Shown here: positions 17,242-27,096 of the stretch, piece by piece
Layout of the letters: each line of letters starts with the position of its first letter
Position numbering within the stretch: the stretch's first letter is position 1
Assembly: GCA_033809355.1 (NCBI GenBank)
Contig: JAPXLV010000005.1
Location: forward strand, 1 to 64,000
DNA from: T3Sed10-213 sp012519365
GTDB lineage: Bacteria > Planctomycetota > Phycisphaerae > Sedimentisphaerales > Anaerohalosphaeraceae
DNA length: 64,000 bases
Direction of reading: 5' to 3'
Made by a program: the position numbers and the translations under genes
The notes under the pieces: model-generated
What the model was told of the DNA's origin: nothing
Databases searched by the model: none
What the model saw: the letters and a program-made list of their open reading frames with translations, nothing else

Positions 17242-18088
17242 ACTGCCCGAATATGAGTTGTCGCCGGGTTTTTTTGCGGATCCGGAATATGTGCCGACCC
17301 TTAAGGAGATGGGGCTGACCACGCTGGACGGCATTTTTGCGTTTGAGGGGGGGACGGATCTGGCCAAGAAACAATTATCGTCTCATCGGTCCCGAACCTG
17401 CTTTCGGCTGGGACAAGACGGGCCAATGGTCTATCTAAAACGCTATAGCCGCCCTCCCGCCGGCCGGCAGATTCACAATTGGATCGAACATCGCCGCCGC
17501 TGCTGCACAAGTGTTTATGACGGCCATCTTACTGCCCTATTGGATGATGCGGGTGTGAGCACACCCAAAACGATTGCCTACGGCTTTGAATGGGACGGGC
17601 TGTTTGAAAAACGCAGTTTCATTCTGATTCAGGAAATTGCGGGCGGCACGTCGCTTGAAAAAAAACTTCCCGATTCGATGTTGGATTTTTCCCCGGCTGT
17701 ATCCCAAGCACGCAAGCATTTTATTGTCCACGTCGCCGATTTTGTACGGCGTTTTCACGCGACCGGCTGTCGCCATCGCGATTTATATTTATGCCATCTG
17801 TTTTTGGACAAGAACAATACACTTTATATGATAGACTTGCAACGGGTCTTTAAGCCGCTGCTACTGAGTGAACGATTTCGGATAAAAGACCTCGCACAAC
17901 TCTATTATTCGGCACCCGGCAGGTCAGTCAGCCGAGCGGATCGATTGCGGTTTTTCCTGCACTATCGCCAACACGGCCGACTCACACCGGCGGACAAACG
18001 GCTGATACGCCGCGTGATTCGCAAGGCTCGACGTATCGCCGCTCATGACCGCAAAAAAGGACGTCCAATACCGTTTGAATCCTTTTAG
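17234..18088 (+). CDS. LPS core kinase-like protein (WaaP/Kdo kinase family)
   Basis: A 284-residue protein kinase-fold enzyme. HATGCRHRDLYLCHLFL contains the HRD catalytic loop and MIDLQRV the metal-binding Asp, the two hallmarks of the Kdo/WaaP family that phosphorylates Kdo or inner-core heptose. The N-lobe lysine is probably in VYLKRY. It is the last gene of the icd-LPS operon and overlaps the GT9 gene, consistent with modification of heptose as it is added. The operon is read convergently to lemA. Confidence 0.85.
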   Translation: MNKLPEYELSPGFFADPEYVPTLKEMGLTTLDGIFAFEGGTDLAKKQLSSHRSRTCFRLGQDGPMVYLKRYSRPPAGRQIHNWIEHRRRCCTSVYDGHLTALLDDAGVSTPKTIAYGFEWDGLFEKRSFILIQEIAGGTSLEKKLPDSMLDFSPAVSQARKHFIVHVADFVRRFHATGCRHRDLYLCHLFLDKNNTLYMIDLQRVFKPLLLSERFRIKDLAQLYYSAPGRSVSRADRLRFFLHYRQHGRLTPADKRLIRRVIRKARRIAAHDRKKGRPIPFESF

Positions 18089-18106
18089 GCGGCTTGTCCT
18101 TTGGAT

Positions 18107-18718
18107 TTATTGAGAAGATAAATTGTCTCGCCCAAAATCTACTCTCGGCGGCTGGGCTGCTTCGGGGACGGCCTCAAAGGGCTTCATCGGTTTTACACCG
18201 GCCCGTTTACAGAAAAATGAGCCGAAAAATTCGCGCGCATAGGTATTCAGATACTTCACCGCATAATTGTATCGAATGCGTGCCACGTTGATGCGATTTT
18301 CCGTCCCTTCGAGGCTGTCTTGAAGGGCCAGAAAGTTTTGGTTGGCCTTTAGCTCGGGATATTGTTCCTGCAACATCAGTAAACGACTGAGCAACGCGCC
18401 GACTTCGTTGGCCGCTTCAATCTTTTGATCCACATCGCCGGCCTGAAAATACTTCGTCCGGGCATCGGCGATATGCTCAAACAGTTCCTGCTCATGGGCG
18501 GCGTAGGCCTTGACCGTTTCGACCAGATTCGGAATCAAATCCATTCGCCGCTGTAATGCCGAGTCCACATTGGCCCAGGCCTCGCGGGCCTCTTCTTCCA
18601 GCCGAACGGCCTTATTGTAACCGGCCAGATACCAACTAAAGAGTATGGCCCCTGCAATTAAAACAACGACCAAAATCACCCCCAGCACCACCAATGCACC
18701 GCCTGTTCGTTCTTTCAT
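18107..18718 (-). CDS. lemA: LemA family protein
   Basis: A 203-residue protein from ATG 18718, chosen because GGAG sits eight bases upstream. One N-terminal membrane helix (GGALVVLGVILVVVLIAGAI) is followed by the helical LemA domain with AWANVDSALQRRMDLIPNLVETVK. Function is poorly known; the family recurs next to TPM-domain proteins, as here. Last gene of a three-gene minus-strand operon. Confidence 0.9.
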   Translation of the reverse strand: MKERTGGALVVLGVILVVVLIAGAILFSWYLAGYNKAVRLEEEAREAWANVDSALQRRMDLIPNLVETVKAYAAHEQELFEHIADARTKYFQAGDVDQKIEAANEVGALLSRLLMLQEQYPELKANQNFLALQDSLEGTENRINVARIRYNYAVKYLNTYAREFFGSFFCKRAGVKPMKPFEAVPEAAQPPRVDFGRDNLSSQ

Positions 18719-18745
18719 TGTCGTATCTCCGTTCATTGTGTTGTG

Positions 18746-19531
18746 TTACCATCGTCCACTGAAACCGCCACCGCCAAAACCCCCGCCCATTCCCCCGCCG
18801 AACCCACCAAATCCACCACCAAATCCACCGCCAAATCCTCCCCCGAACCCGCCGCGACTGCCCCCTGCCCAGTAGCCACGGCCGTAACCGCCCGAGAAAA
18901 GCCCCTCCAACAGCAGTAACGGCCAGATACCTCTGGCTGACAGCAGCAGAATAAAGAGTATAGCAGGCAATATGACACACAACGGTGTGCCAGTCGGTCG
19001 GTCTGATACCGGATTCCGATAGCCGGCGGGCATTCCGGTTAATGTAACATTATAATGACGGGCAATACGGTCCGTCAATGCGAGGGTCGCCTGATAAATA
19101 CCCTCGGCATAACGCCCCTGTTGCATCAACGGAACCAACACATTGCGTCCGACTTGGCCGCAAAATTGATCGGTCAAAAAACCTTCCAGTCCATAGCCAA
19201 CCTCGAATCGAAACGCTCTGTCCTTAACGGCCACAGTAAATAAAAAGCCGTCGTCGCGTCCCTTATGCCCCAGTTTCCATTTTTCGGCTACCTCGATAGA
19301 AAACTGCTCAATGGGCAACGGAGCGGTGCTGTCAATGGTCAAAATAATAAACTGGACACCTGTTTTTTGTTCCAGCTCCTGCAAAAGTCCATTGAGTTTG
19401 ATGCGATAGTCGGCACTGACAATGCCCGCCCGGTCCTCGACATAGTGGGCAGGCTGAGGCAGGTCAGTCGAGACAGCCCAAACAAAACCGCTTATTAGAA
19501 CGATAAAATTGAGGAGAATTGCTTTTCGCAC
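18746..19531 (-). CDS. TPM-domain (YgcG-type) membrane protein with glycine-rich tail
   Basis: A 261-residue protein from GTG 19531, seven bases after GGAGG; longer in-frame starts overlap the previous gene. Order: signal peptide, periplasmic TPM domain (about 25-165; HYVEDRAGIVSADYR, FLFTVAVKDRAFRFEVGYGLEG), one membrane helix (about 190-210), then a tail of some 60 residues of GGFGGG repeats ending SGRW. This is the standard architecture of TPM_phosphatase/Psb32 proteins; biochemical role in bacteria unclear, though a plant homologue helps photosystem II repair. The start is separated by 2 bases from the upstream gene. Confidence 0.88.
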   Translation of the reverse strand: MRKAILLNFIVLISGFVWAVSTDLPQPAHYVEDRAGIVSADYRIKLNGLLQELEQKTGVQFIILTIDSTAPLPIEQFSIEVAEKWKLGHKGRDDGFLFTVAVKDRAFRFEVGYGLEGFLTDQFCGQVGRNVLVPLMQQGRYAEGIYQATLALTDRIARHYNVTLTGMPAGYRNPVSDRPTGTPLCVILPAILFILLLSARGIWPLLLLEGLFSGGYGRGYWAGGSRGGFGGGFGGGFGGGFGGFGGGMGGGFGGGGFSGRW

Positions 19532-19533
19532 CT

Positions 19534-20274
19534 TCACACCTCCAATTTGTCGACATAATCCGCGAGCGATTCGATTGCCTCGCAAACCTGACCGAACACA
19601 TCTTGTATTAGTTCCGCCGCAGGTCGCTTGGTGTCATACCGTTGGGCGTATCGTTGAGCCAGAGCCCCCATAGAGATGCCGGTGACGTTGGCAAGATGGG
19701 CAAAGGTTCGCTCGGCGGTGGAAGGACGCTCGGTATCAGTCAACCATAATGTTGCCCTCAGGTATGGCAGCAATTCCCGTGCGGCCGCCGAGAGCAACTG
19801 GGCAACGAGCGCCGGCTTGCGGACTGAGCTGATATATCCCTGGCGCAATCGAACCAAGGCCGATTTGTACTCTCGCTCACATTGCACACGAACATCAGGC
19901 TTGTCAAATCGCAGCTCAGCAAAGGGGTCATCCCCGACGACAGTCCGATGCCGCCATTGGTAATCGAGCCATTCGACCGCAAACACATCGCAGGACCGTC
20001 GGATATACTCCGGCCACATCAACAGTGGGGCCGCAAGTTTTTGTCTGCCCATTTTGGGCCCGATTTCGGCCAAAAAATCGAGGATTTCCCGATTGTTTTG
20101 CCTGACCACCAAGACCGAATTGATATCGCTGCGTTGGGGGCAATAATCCTCGCTGAGGACACTGCCGACAAGGGTTAAACTCAGCAGATTATCGCCCAAA
20201 CGCGTTGACAACGTTTCGACAAGCAGTTTGACAGGATTTTGCGCTTGTGGAGGTAGTTCGTTTAGGTTCATCAT
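19534..20274 (-). CDS. Nucleotidyltransferase-fold protein, altered active site
   Basis: A 246-residue soluble protein. The segment around residues 35-58 (LTLVGSVLSEDYCPQRSD then INSVLVV) has the GSx9-DxD layout of the MNT/Pol-beta nucleotidyltransferase fold, but the second acidic residue of SDID is Asn (SDIN), so catalysis is uncertain. The remaining two thirds are helical and resemble the C-terminal four-helix bundle often paired with this fold. It is the first gene of an operon with TPM and LemA proteins. No family name can be given with confidence. Confidence 0.6.
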   Translation of the reverse strand: MMNLNELPPQAQNPVKLLVETLSTRLGDNLLSLTLVGSVLSEDYCPQRSDINSVLVVRQNNREILDFLAEIGPKMGRQKLAAPLLMWPEYIRRSCDVFAVEWLDYQWRHRTVVGDDPFAELRFDKPDVRVQCEREYKSALVRLRQGYISSVRKPALVAQLLSAAARELLPYLRATLWLTDTERPSTAERTFAHLANVTGISMGALAQRYAQRYDTKRPAAELIQDVFGQVCEAIESLADYVDKLEV

Positions 20275-20659
20275 TGTTCTTATTTAGGGGGTTAATATGC
20301 CCAATTTCATCTCATCTTAAGCTATCGGATTGACTTGGTAAGCCATCGTAACCAGCGTATTTAATCACATTCTGCTCAAAGGGCAAGGATAATTAAGATA
20401 ATACGCCTTGGGCCCTTTGGGCCTTGGGCCGGATAAATGCGCCGAACGGCTCAGCGCAATAAACGCCAAATAAGAAAAGGAACGCATTTTTCCTGAAATA
20501 ATACGATAACCGCCTTAAAAAGCGGCTTTTCCCTGATGTTTTTTGTTGACGTCAAGGGTAATTGTCCCCATACTACATTGCTGATTTCGCCCTGATAGGG
20601 GGCATTTTTTGTCGGAATAATAACTTCACTAATGTTGGGTCTGTTAGGAGTAGAGGCTT
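20275..20659. other. Divergent intergenic region with short repeats
   Basis: About 385 bases without an ORF. Visible items: a 10-base direct repeat GCCTTGGGCC (20405-20414 and 20421-20430), a weak hairpin with CCGC/GCGG and a short T-run near 20511-20535, and a promoter for the downstream gene (listed separately). No RNA gene recognised. Confidence 0.4.
20546..20574 (+). promoter_or_regulatory. Sigma-70-like promoter of the coiled-coil gene
   Basis: TTGACG (20546-20551), 17 bases, CATACT (20569-20574). Confidence 0.5.
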
Positions 20660-22105
20660 ATGGCAGCCAGAGGCTCGCAAAGCAATAGCAATGCGATGTT
20701 GTATTCGCTCATTACGTTCGTGGGGCTGTTTGTCATCGCTACAGTTTGCGCCGTTATCTTTTATGTCAAATCGGAAGAGTATCGCACGCAGCTTGAGACC
20801 CTAAGAACCGACACCGATCGAATTGCGACAGCCGCTGAACGAGCGGCGATGAGCCGTATCGTGGGCAAATCTGAATCGGGCAAGAGTTATATGGCCAAGA
20901 TGCAGTCTCTGCTTGATACCCTCTATCAAGCGATCACCGGTTTGGAACCGTCGGCCGAAGTTCCCGCCGACGTCAAGGTCAACACGGCGATTATGCAGAT
21001 CAACAATGCCATTGCGGCCCTGGGGTCAGATGCCAATCCTGCCTTGGGTGCGCAAGGGATCGCTTTGGTTAATATGATTAAGGATCTCAAAGAGAAACTG
21101 GAAGGCAGCCGCACCCAAGTGGCGCAGCTTGGCGATGCGTTATCCGCCCTGCAGGATGAATTTGATATGCTTCAGACACAAATGCAGCAGCGTCAGAATC
21201 TGTTTCTCAATGAACTGGAAACATCGCAATCGCTGATTGATCAGATTCGCGCAGAATACAACGCTCTTCGTGAGCAAATGGATAAGGCCACCGAAGAGCA
21301 GATCGCCACCTATCGTGAGCGCCTGGAAAACGAACAGGCACGCCTGCGGGCCCGTCAACTGGAGTTGCAGGAGCTTGAACAGAAACTCCAGGAAACCGAA
21401 TCGATGCTGCAGGAGGCCCTGGCAAAACTGGAAGGTATCAAGCCGCGTCCGGATGTGGAGGTGGCCGCGTACAGGCCGGATGCAAAAATTATCCGCGTCG
21501 ATCTTCAGAATGAATTGGTGACGCTGGATATTGGAACAAAAGATCGCGTTTATCCGGGGCTAACCTTTGCGATTTATCAAAGTAATGTCCCCATTCCGGA
21601 AGATGGCAAAGGAAAAGCAGAAATCGAAGTCTTTCAGGTGGGTCAGCAGGTCAGCGTCGCACGGATCGTCACTTGGGACAAGCGAAATCCTGTCGTCCCT
21701 GATGATCTTGTGGTGAACCTGATCTGGGATCCCAAGATGAACAATAAATTTGTTATCGTCGGTGACTTTGATACGACAGGAGATGGTCGGATTGACCCGA
21801 AAGGAGCCGACCACGTCAAAGATTTGATCGAACGCTGGGGCGGCATCATTCAGGATGATATTACCATTGATACGGATTTTGTGATTGTGGGCATTGAGCC
21901 GACGATTCCGGAACGGCCGACAGCAGATGAGTTGGATGCGGATCCGACCGCGTTTCAGCGTTATGAAAATGCGATGCAGCGTGCCCGAAAATACAACGAA
22001 ATGCTTACCAAAGCCGAAAAACTTCGGGTGCCGGTCTTCAACTATGAGCGATTCCTGTATCTGATCGGCTATAACACACTGGCGGCCAGAATGGGGATCA
22101 ATTAA
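20660..22105 (+). CDS. Membrane-anchored coiled-coil protein with BRCT-like C-terminal segment
   Basis: A 481-residue protein; AGGAG lies upstream of ATG 20660. One membrane helix (about 14-36) is followed by a long charged region predicted as coiled coil (about 120-275, with runs such as RERLENEQARLRARQLELQE). A beta-rich stretch then leads to a part reading FVIVGDFDTTGDGRIDPKGA and VKDLIERWGGIIQDDI, which resembles a BRCT-type fold. The topology suggests that most of the protein lies in one compartment, tethered at the N-terminus. I do not recognise a named family. Its stop overlaps the convergent nnrE stop. Confidence 0.7.
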   Translation: MAARGSQSNSNAMLYSLITFVGLFVIATVCAVIFYVKSEEYRTQLETLRTDTDRIATAAERAAMSRIVGKSESGKSYMAKMQSLLDTLYQAITGLEPSAEVPADVKVNTAIMQINNAIAALGSDANPALGAQGIALVNMIKDLKEKLEGSRTQVAQLGDALSALQDEFDMLQTQMQQRQNLFLNELETSQSLIDQIRAEYNALREQMDKATEEQIATYRERLENEQARLRARQLELQELEQKLQETESMLQEALAKLEGIKPRPDVEVAAYRPDAKIIRVDLQNELVTLDIGTKDRVYPGLTFAIYQSNVPIPEDGKGKAEIEVFQVGQQVSVARIVTWDKRNPVVPDDLVVNLIWDPKMNNKFVIVGDFDTTGDGRIDPKGADHVKDLIERWGGIIQDDITIDTDFVIVGIEPTIPERPTADELDADPTAFQRYENAMQRARKYNEMLTKAEKLRVPVFNYERFLYLIGYNTLAARMGIN

Positions 22106-22812
22106 ATCCGCGGTTCAAGACCGATAGAGGCAACAAAAATGCGACCGGTGAAGTTGCGCGCGTCGGGATTCTGCACAAAACCTTGTTTAAGGCCCGCACA
22201 CGTTACCGTTGCCATGGCGTGGACGCTGACCGGCAGCGGCCTGCCGGTATCACACTCCAGGCCAGAAGGAATATCGACTGCAATGATCGGGATGGGCTCG
22301 GCGTTGAGGGCGTTTATCAATATCCCATAAGACGGGGAAAGTTGTCCTTTTAATCCGGTTCCGAAGACGGCATCGACAATGACATCCTGACCCACACAGA
22401 GGGAATGGACAATGGCAGGCAGATCGGACGATTCCATATCCAAAACAGTATTTTGGATTCCGATGCGCTGGCAAATCTGGAAATTGGTCAGCGCATCGCC
22501 GGCCAGGTGGACCGGGTCGGTACACAGAGCCGTCCGTACTGTCCAACCCTGATTCCATAAATGGCGTGCAATTACAAAACCGTCACCGCCGTTATTGCCT
22601 CGGCCGCAAAAAATCACCGCGTGCGGCATTGATTTCGATTCAAGCAAGCCAATAATGACCTCGGCGACTCCCCTGCCGGCATTTTCCATCAAGACAATGC
22701 CGGGGATTCCCACTTGGTTGATTGCGAAATTATCAAAGTCCCGAGCCGACTGACGGCTCATCACAGCAAATTGATTCGTATTTTGGCCTGTCCATTCCCG
22801 CATAATCGCCAT
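22102..22812 (-). CDS. nnrE: NAD(P)HX epimerase (YjeF N-terminal domain)
   Basis: A 236-residue protein from ATG 22812 with AGGG a few bases upstream; the longer ORF would run into surE and is rejected. RQSARDFDNFAINQVGIPG, LMENAGRGVAE, GRGNNGGDGFVIARHL and VDIPSGLECDTG match the YjeF_N/NnrE family. The enzyme epimerises hydrated NADH/NADPH so that the NnrD dehydratase can repair it. Here it is a single-domain form without the fused dehydratase found in E. coli. It is divergent from surE, with 52 bases between the starts. Confidence 0.92.
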   Translation of the reverse strand: MAIMREWTGQNTNQFAVMSRQSARDFDNFAINQVGIPGIVLMENAGRGVAEVIIGLLESKSMPHAVIFCGRGNNGGDGFVIARHLWNQGWTVRTALCTDPVHLAGDALTNFQICQRIGIQNTVLDMESSDLPAIVHSLCVGQDVIVDAVFGTGLKGQLSPSYGILINALNAEPIPIIAVDIPSGLECDTGRPLPVSVHAMATVTCAGLKQGFVQNPDARNFTGRIFVASIGLEPRI

Positions 22813-22864
22813 TATATCCCTGTATGGGAAACGGTCAATTGACAAACCAGGAGATTGCGGGTAT

Positions 22865-23656
22865 ATGAAACGTATGCATATACTTTTGACCAATGATGAT
22901 GGGATTTTCGCACCGGGGCTGGCGGCGTTATACAAGCAGTTGACTCGTCTTGGGCAGGTTACGGTCGCGGCGCCATCGGACGTGCGATCCGGAGCCGGAC
23001 ACAGCATTACGCTCGATGAGATTACGTGCGAATATGTGGATATTGTGGGTAAATTTGCCGGCTACAGTATCGATGGCTCTCCCGCTGACTGCGTCAAATT
23101 GGCCCTGAACGAACTGCTCAAGCCAAAAGAGAAAATCGATCTGGTTGTATCGGGGATGAATCACGGGGCCAATGTCGGCATCAATGTCTTTTACTCAGGC
23201 ACAGTTGCCGGGGCCATCGAGGGGGCTTTTTACGCCCTGCCGGCTATCGCTGTCAGTGCGGCAATAGATGAACCGTTTGACGTTGAACTGGCCGCCGCCT
23301 ACGCGGTGGGGGTTATTGAGCAATTGAAAGATCTGCCCAAGGGCAAGGTCGCCAGCATCAATATCCCGCAACTGTCCAAGGGGCCTCCCAAGGGGGTTCG
23401 GGTTGTGCCGCAATCCACTCGGGGATTTGAGGAATCTTATGCCCGACAGGACAATAACGGGCAGGCGTCCTTTCGTCTGACGGGAGGAACGCATCGCGAT
23501 GATCGAAACGGCTGCAATACCGATACCCTTGCCCTTGAGGCCGGATATATTACAGTAACCGCACTGCGCAGCGATTTGACCGATGTGATGACCAATACAT
23601 TGCTCAGTGCTATGAATATTGAGCTTGTTCATCCCGACACGCCCTCTGAGAAATGA
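22865..23656 (+). CDS. surE: 5'/3'-nucleotidase SurE
   Basis: A 263-residue protein. HILLTNDDGIFAPG with the metal-binding Asp pair, RSGAGHSIT, DGSPADCVKLAL and SGMNHGANVG are the SurE signatures. It is a metal-dependent phosphatase acting on nucleoside monophosphates in the cytoplasm, in stationary-phase and repair contexts. The following gene overlaps by 4 bases (ATGA), so they are co-transcribed. Confidence 0.95.
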   Translation: MKRMHILLTNDDGIFAPGLAALYKQLTRLGQVTVAAPSDVRSGAGHSITLDEITCEYVDIVGKFAGYSIDGSPADCVKLALNELLKPKEKIDLVVSGMNHGANVGINVFYSGTVAGAIEGAFYALPAIAVSAAIDEPFDVELAAAYAVGVIEQLKDLPKGKVASINIPQLSKGPPKGVRVVPQSTRGFEESYARQDNNGQASFRLTGGTHRDDRNGCNTDTLALEAGYITVTALRSDLTDVMTNTLLSAMNIELVHPDTPSEK

Positions 23657-24222
23657 CCCATCTGTTTGAAAATCCCTGGCTGCTACTGACCCTTGCCGCG
23701 GTGGCGATCGTCCCGGCGGCCATCACACGGCAGGTCAAACCTGAATGGGGTTATTGTCCCCTGCTGATTCCGCTGTTGATCGCGGCGGTGGGGTTTGGGC
23801 TGGATTTTGCCGTGCAAACCGATACCGAGCAGATACATGCCCTTGTCAGGCACTGTCGAAATGCAGTGATCAAAGAAGATATTTCGCGTCTTGGGGAGGC
23901 GTTCTGTGAGGATTACGACGACGGGTACCACCGCAACAAGGCGGAGTTGTTGGCGTCGGCGGAACGAGCAATCAAGGGCGCATCAGTCAAAAAAGTCCGG
24001 TTTCAACGCATTGAATTAAACCGCCAAGAACGACGGGCGAAAATGGACATGGATACGGTGGTCCATTTGAATGCTGACAGTCGGTACGCCGGTTTTGGCA
24101 GCGTCGTGTTTGTTTCGCTGCGGCTGGAATTTGCCAAACGCCCCTCCGGGCCGTGGTGTATCCGCCGCGCAGGCGTCATTTCAATCAACAATCAGCCGAT
24201 AAAGTGGGGCGCCGTTCGATAA
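23653..24222 (+). CDS. Membrane protein with NTF2-like domain, unknown function
   Basis: A 189-residue protein overlapping surE by 4 bases. Two membrane helices (about 8-24 and 33-52) are followed by a soluble domain of about 130 residues whose pattern (ALVRHCRNAVIKEDISRLGE, a variable middle, then beta strands with VSLRLEFAKR) resembles the NTF2-like fold. Nothing identifies a ligand. Translational coupling suggests that it belongs with SurE. Confidence 0.65.
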   Translation: MTHLFENPWLLLTLAAVAIVPAAITRQVKPEWGYCPLLIPLLIAAVGFGLDFAVQTDTEQIHALVRHCRNAVIKEDISRLGEAFCEDYDDGYHRNKAELLASAERAIKGASVKKVRFQRIELNRQERRAKMDMDTVVHLNADSRYAGFGSVVFVSLRLEFAKRPSGPWCIRRAGVISINNQPIKWGAVR

Positions 24223-24225
24223 GGG

Positions 24226-24648
24226 TCAGACGCCAATCGCTGCTTTGCGACGTTCGACAATGTTTTCAATCTTTTCCAGCAATTCGCTGAGATCGAACGG
24301 CTTGATGATATAATCTTCAATGCCGCAGGCCCGTGCGCGGGCAATGTCTTGAACCTGGCTGCGGGCGGTCAGCATGATCACGGAAATGCCAGTACCCCAG
24401 TCCTGCTGCCGCAGTTTTTCGAGCATTTCATGGCCGTCCATAATCGGCATAATGACATCCAACAAGATAACGTCCGGCGCCTGTTCCTGAGCCGTTCTTA
24501 GCCCATCCTCCCCGTTGTGAGCGGTATAAACTTGATAATCGTTCATTTCAAGGCGATCTTTGAGCGTCTGGACGATATTCGGTTCATCATCCACAACCAG
24601 GATTTTGGTCTTTTGTGTTTTTTTCCTGAACCCAAAAAAATCGAGCAT
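24226..24648 (-). CDS. Single-domain response regulator (CheY-like)
   Basis: A 140-residue protein from ATG 24648, preceded by GGAG at suitable distance; an ATG 33 bases earlier lacks one. All receiver residues are present: Asp20/Asp21 acidic pair, phospho-acceptor Asp64 in ILLDVIMP, Thr94 and Lys116 in IIKPFD. A short hydrophobic-basic leader (MLDFFGFRKKTQK) precedes the domain. No output domain; it may act by protein contact. No kinase gene is adjacent, so its pathway is unknown. Confidence 0.9.
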   Translation of the reverse strand: MLDFFGFRKKTQKTKILVVDDEPNIVQTLKDRLEMNDYQVYTAHNGEDGLRTAQEQAPDVILLDVIMPIMDGHEMLEKLRQQDWGTGISVIMLTARSQVQDIARARACGIEDYIIKPFDLSELLEKIENIVERRKAAIGV

Positions 24649-24870
24649 GGCGTCTGTCTCCGTCTTAAACTGTATTGCCATTTCTTAACGAGCCGGCGGC
24701 GCTTCAAAACCGACGCTGAAACGCCAAGATTCCGGTTTACCCTCCTATTTCGACAAAAAAACTAAGCGGCAAAAGTACTTCTTGAGGAATTTTTTACCTG
24801 AGGGATGGTGTTATTGAAATTATGATGTTCGTAAATTGAAAAGTAAATTGCCATATTTAACCCTTTGTGT

Positions 24871-24899
24871 TTGACACCCTTCCCCTCGCGGATTACAGT
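24871..24899 (+). promoter_or_regulatory. Sigma-70 promoter of the GH51 gene
   Basis: Consensus TTGACA (24871-24876), 17 bases, TACAGT (24894-24899), about 40 bases before the GTG start. Confidence 0.8.
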
Positions 24900-24937
24900 A
24901 ACCTTGAAAACCACTAACTTTTTTAAGGAGACGTAGA

Positions 24938-26497
<1,560 letters not shown>

Positions 26498-26536
26498 ACC
26501 TTATCGCCCTGCAGGGCGGACAAACCGCATCTTGTA

Positions 26537-26586
26537 AACAGAGGGCAAGGGTCCGCAAAACACGGGTCTTTGGCCTCTGTTTTTTA
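26537..26586 (+). terminator. Intrinsic terminator after the GH51 gene
   Basis: AAACAGAGG pairs with CCTCTGTTT, extended by a G-U-containing inner stem, and is followed by TTTTT. It overlaps the stop codon of the convergent small gene. Confidence 0.8.
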
Positions 26587-26856
26587 GGTTGCGCGCTTGA
26601 GCCAGTCGTTCAGATGTTCCGCCAGTAACCGAACATCCTTTTTCTGCATCAGATGCCGGACAATGGCAGGGTTGACTTTTAATTTGGCCATCGCCTTCTC
26701 AACACGCTGCCAAAGCCGATTTTTTTGGGCATCCGACTCGGCCAGATACAACTCGGTGACCAATTCCTGCAATTTTGTAAGCGTGATGGTGTCCAGATTC
26801 TCATAATAGCGAGAAATAATCTTTTTCTGGTAATCGGTTCGTTCCTGTGCACTCAT
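26584..26856 (-). CDS. Small helical protein of unknown function
   Basis: A 90-residue protein from ATG 26856, with AGGA about nine bases upstream. It is charged and entirely helical in appearance (ERTDYQKKIISRYYENLD, TKLQELVTELYLAE, KNRLWQRVEKAMAKLKV), with no membrane segment and no recognised motif. Its start is 240 bases from the divergent DUF1015 gene. Codon use and ribosome site support a real gene. Confidence 0.6.
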   Translation of the reverse strand: MSAQERTDYQKKIISRYYENLDTITLTKLQELVTELYLAESDAQKNRLWQRVEKAMAKLKVNPAIVRHLMQKKDVRLLAEHLNDWLKRAT

Positions 26857-26986
26857 CGATACGTTCCTTGTTGTTGATACGCGTTGCAAAAAAGTATTTT
26901 ATCATAGGCCTCTATTCCATAAAAGGGGTAAACTTTCAGCGTTTCAGGATGCGTTTCGCAGTTTTGTAAAATCCTGCGTATTTTGT

Positions 26987-27014
26987 TTGAAAACTCCATT
27001 ATATTTGATATAGT
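26987..27014 (+). promoter_or_regulatory. Sigma-70 promoter of the DUF1015-aminotransferase operon
   Basis: TTGAAA (26987-26992), 16 bases, TATAGT (27009-27014), about 80 bases before the start codon. Confidence 0.65.
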
Positions 27015-27096
27015 GCTTTTTCGTTTGTGCCAAAAGGCTGCTTTGTTGTTACCATGAGAACAATAAATTTTATTCAGGACAAAGCGATACCTTAAG

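Noticed and set aside
18645..18875. Proline-rich ORF on the plus strand
   Set aside because: It is the antisense reading of the glycine-rich tail of the TPM protein.
22813..23007. N-terminal extension of the NnrE ORF over the surE start
   Set aside because: The extension lacks a ribosome site, overlaps a divergent gene, and the family begins near the ATG at 22812.
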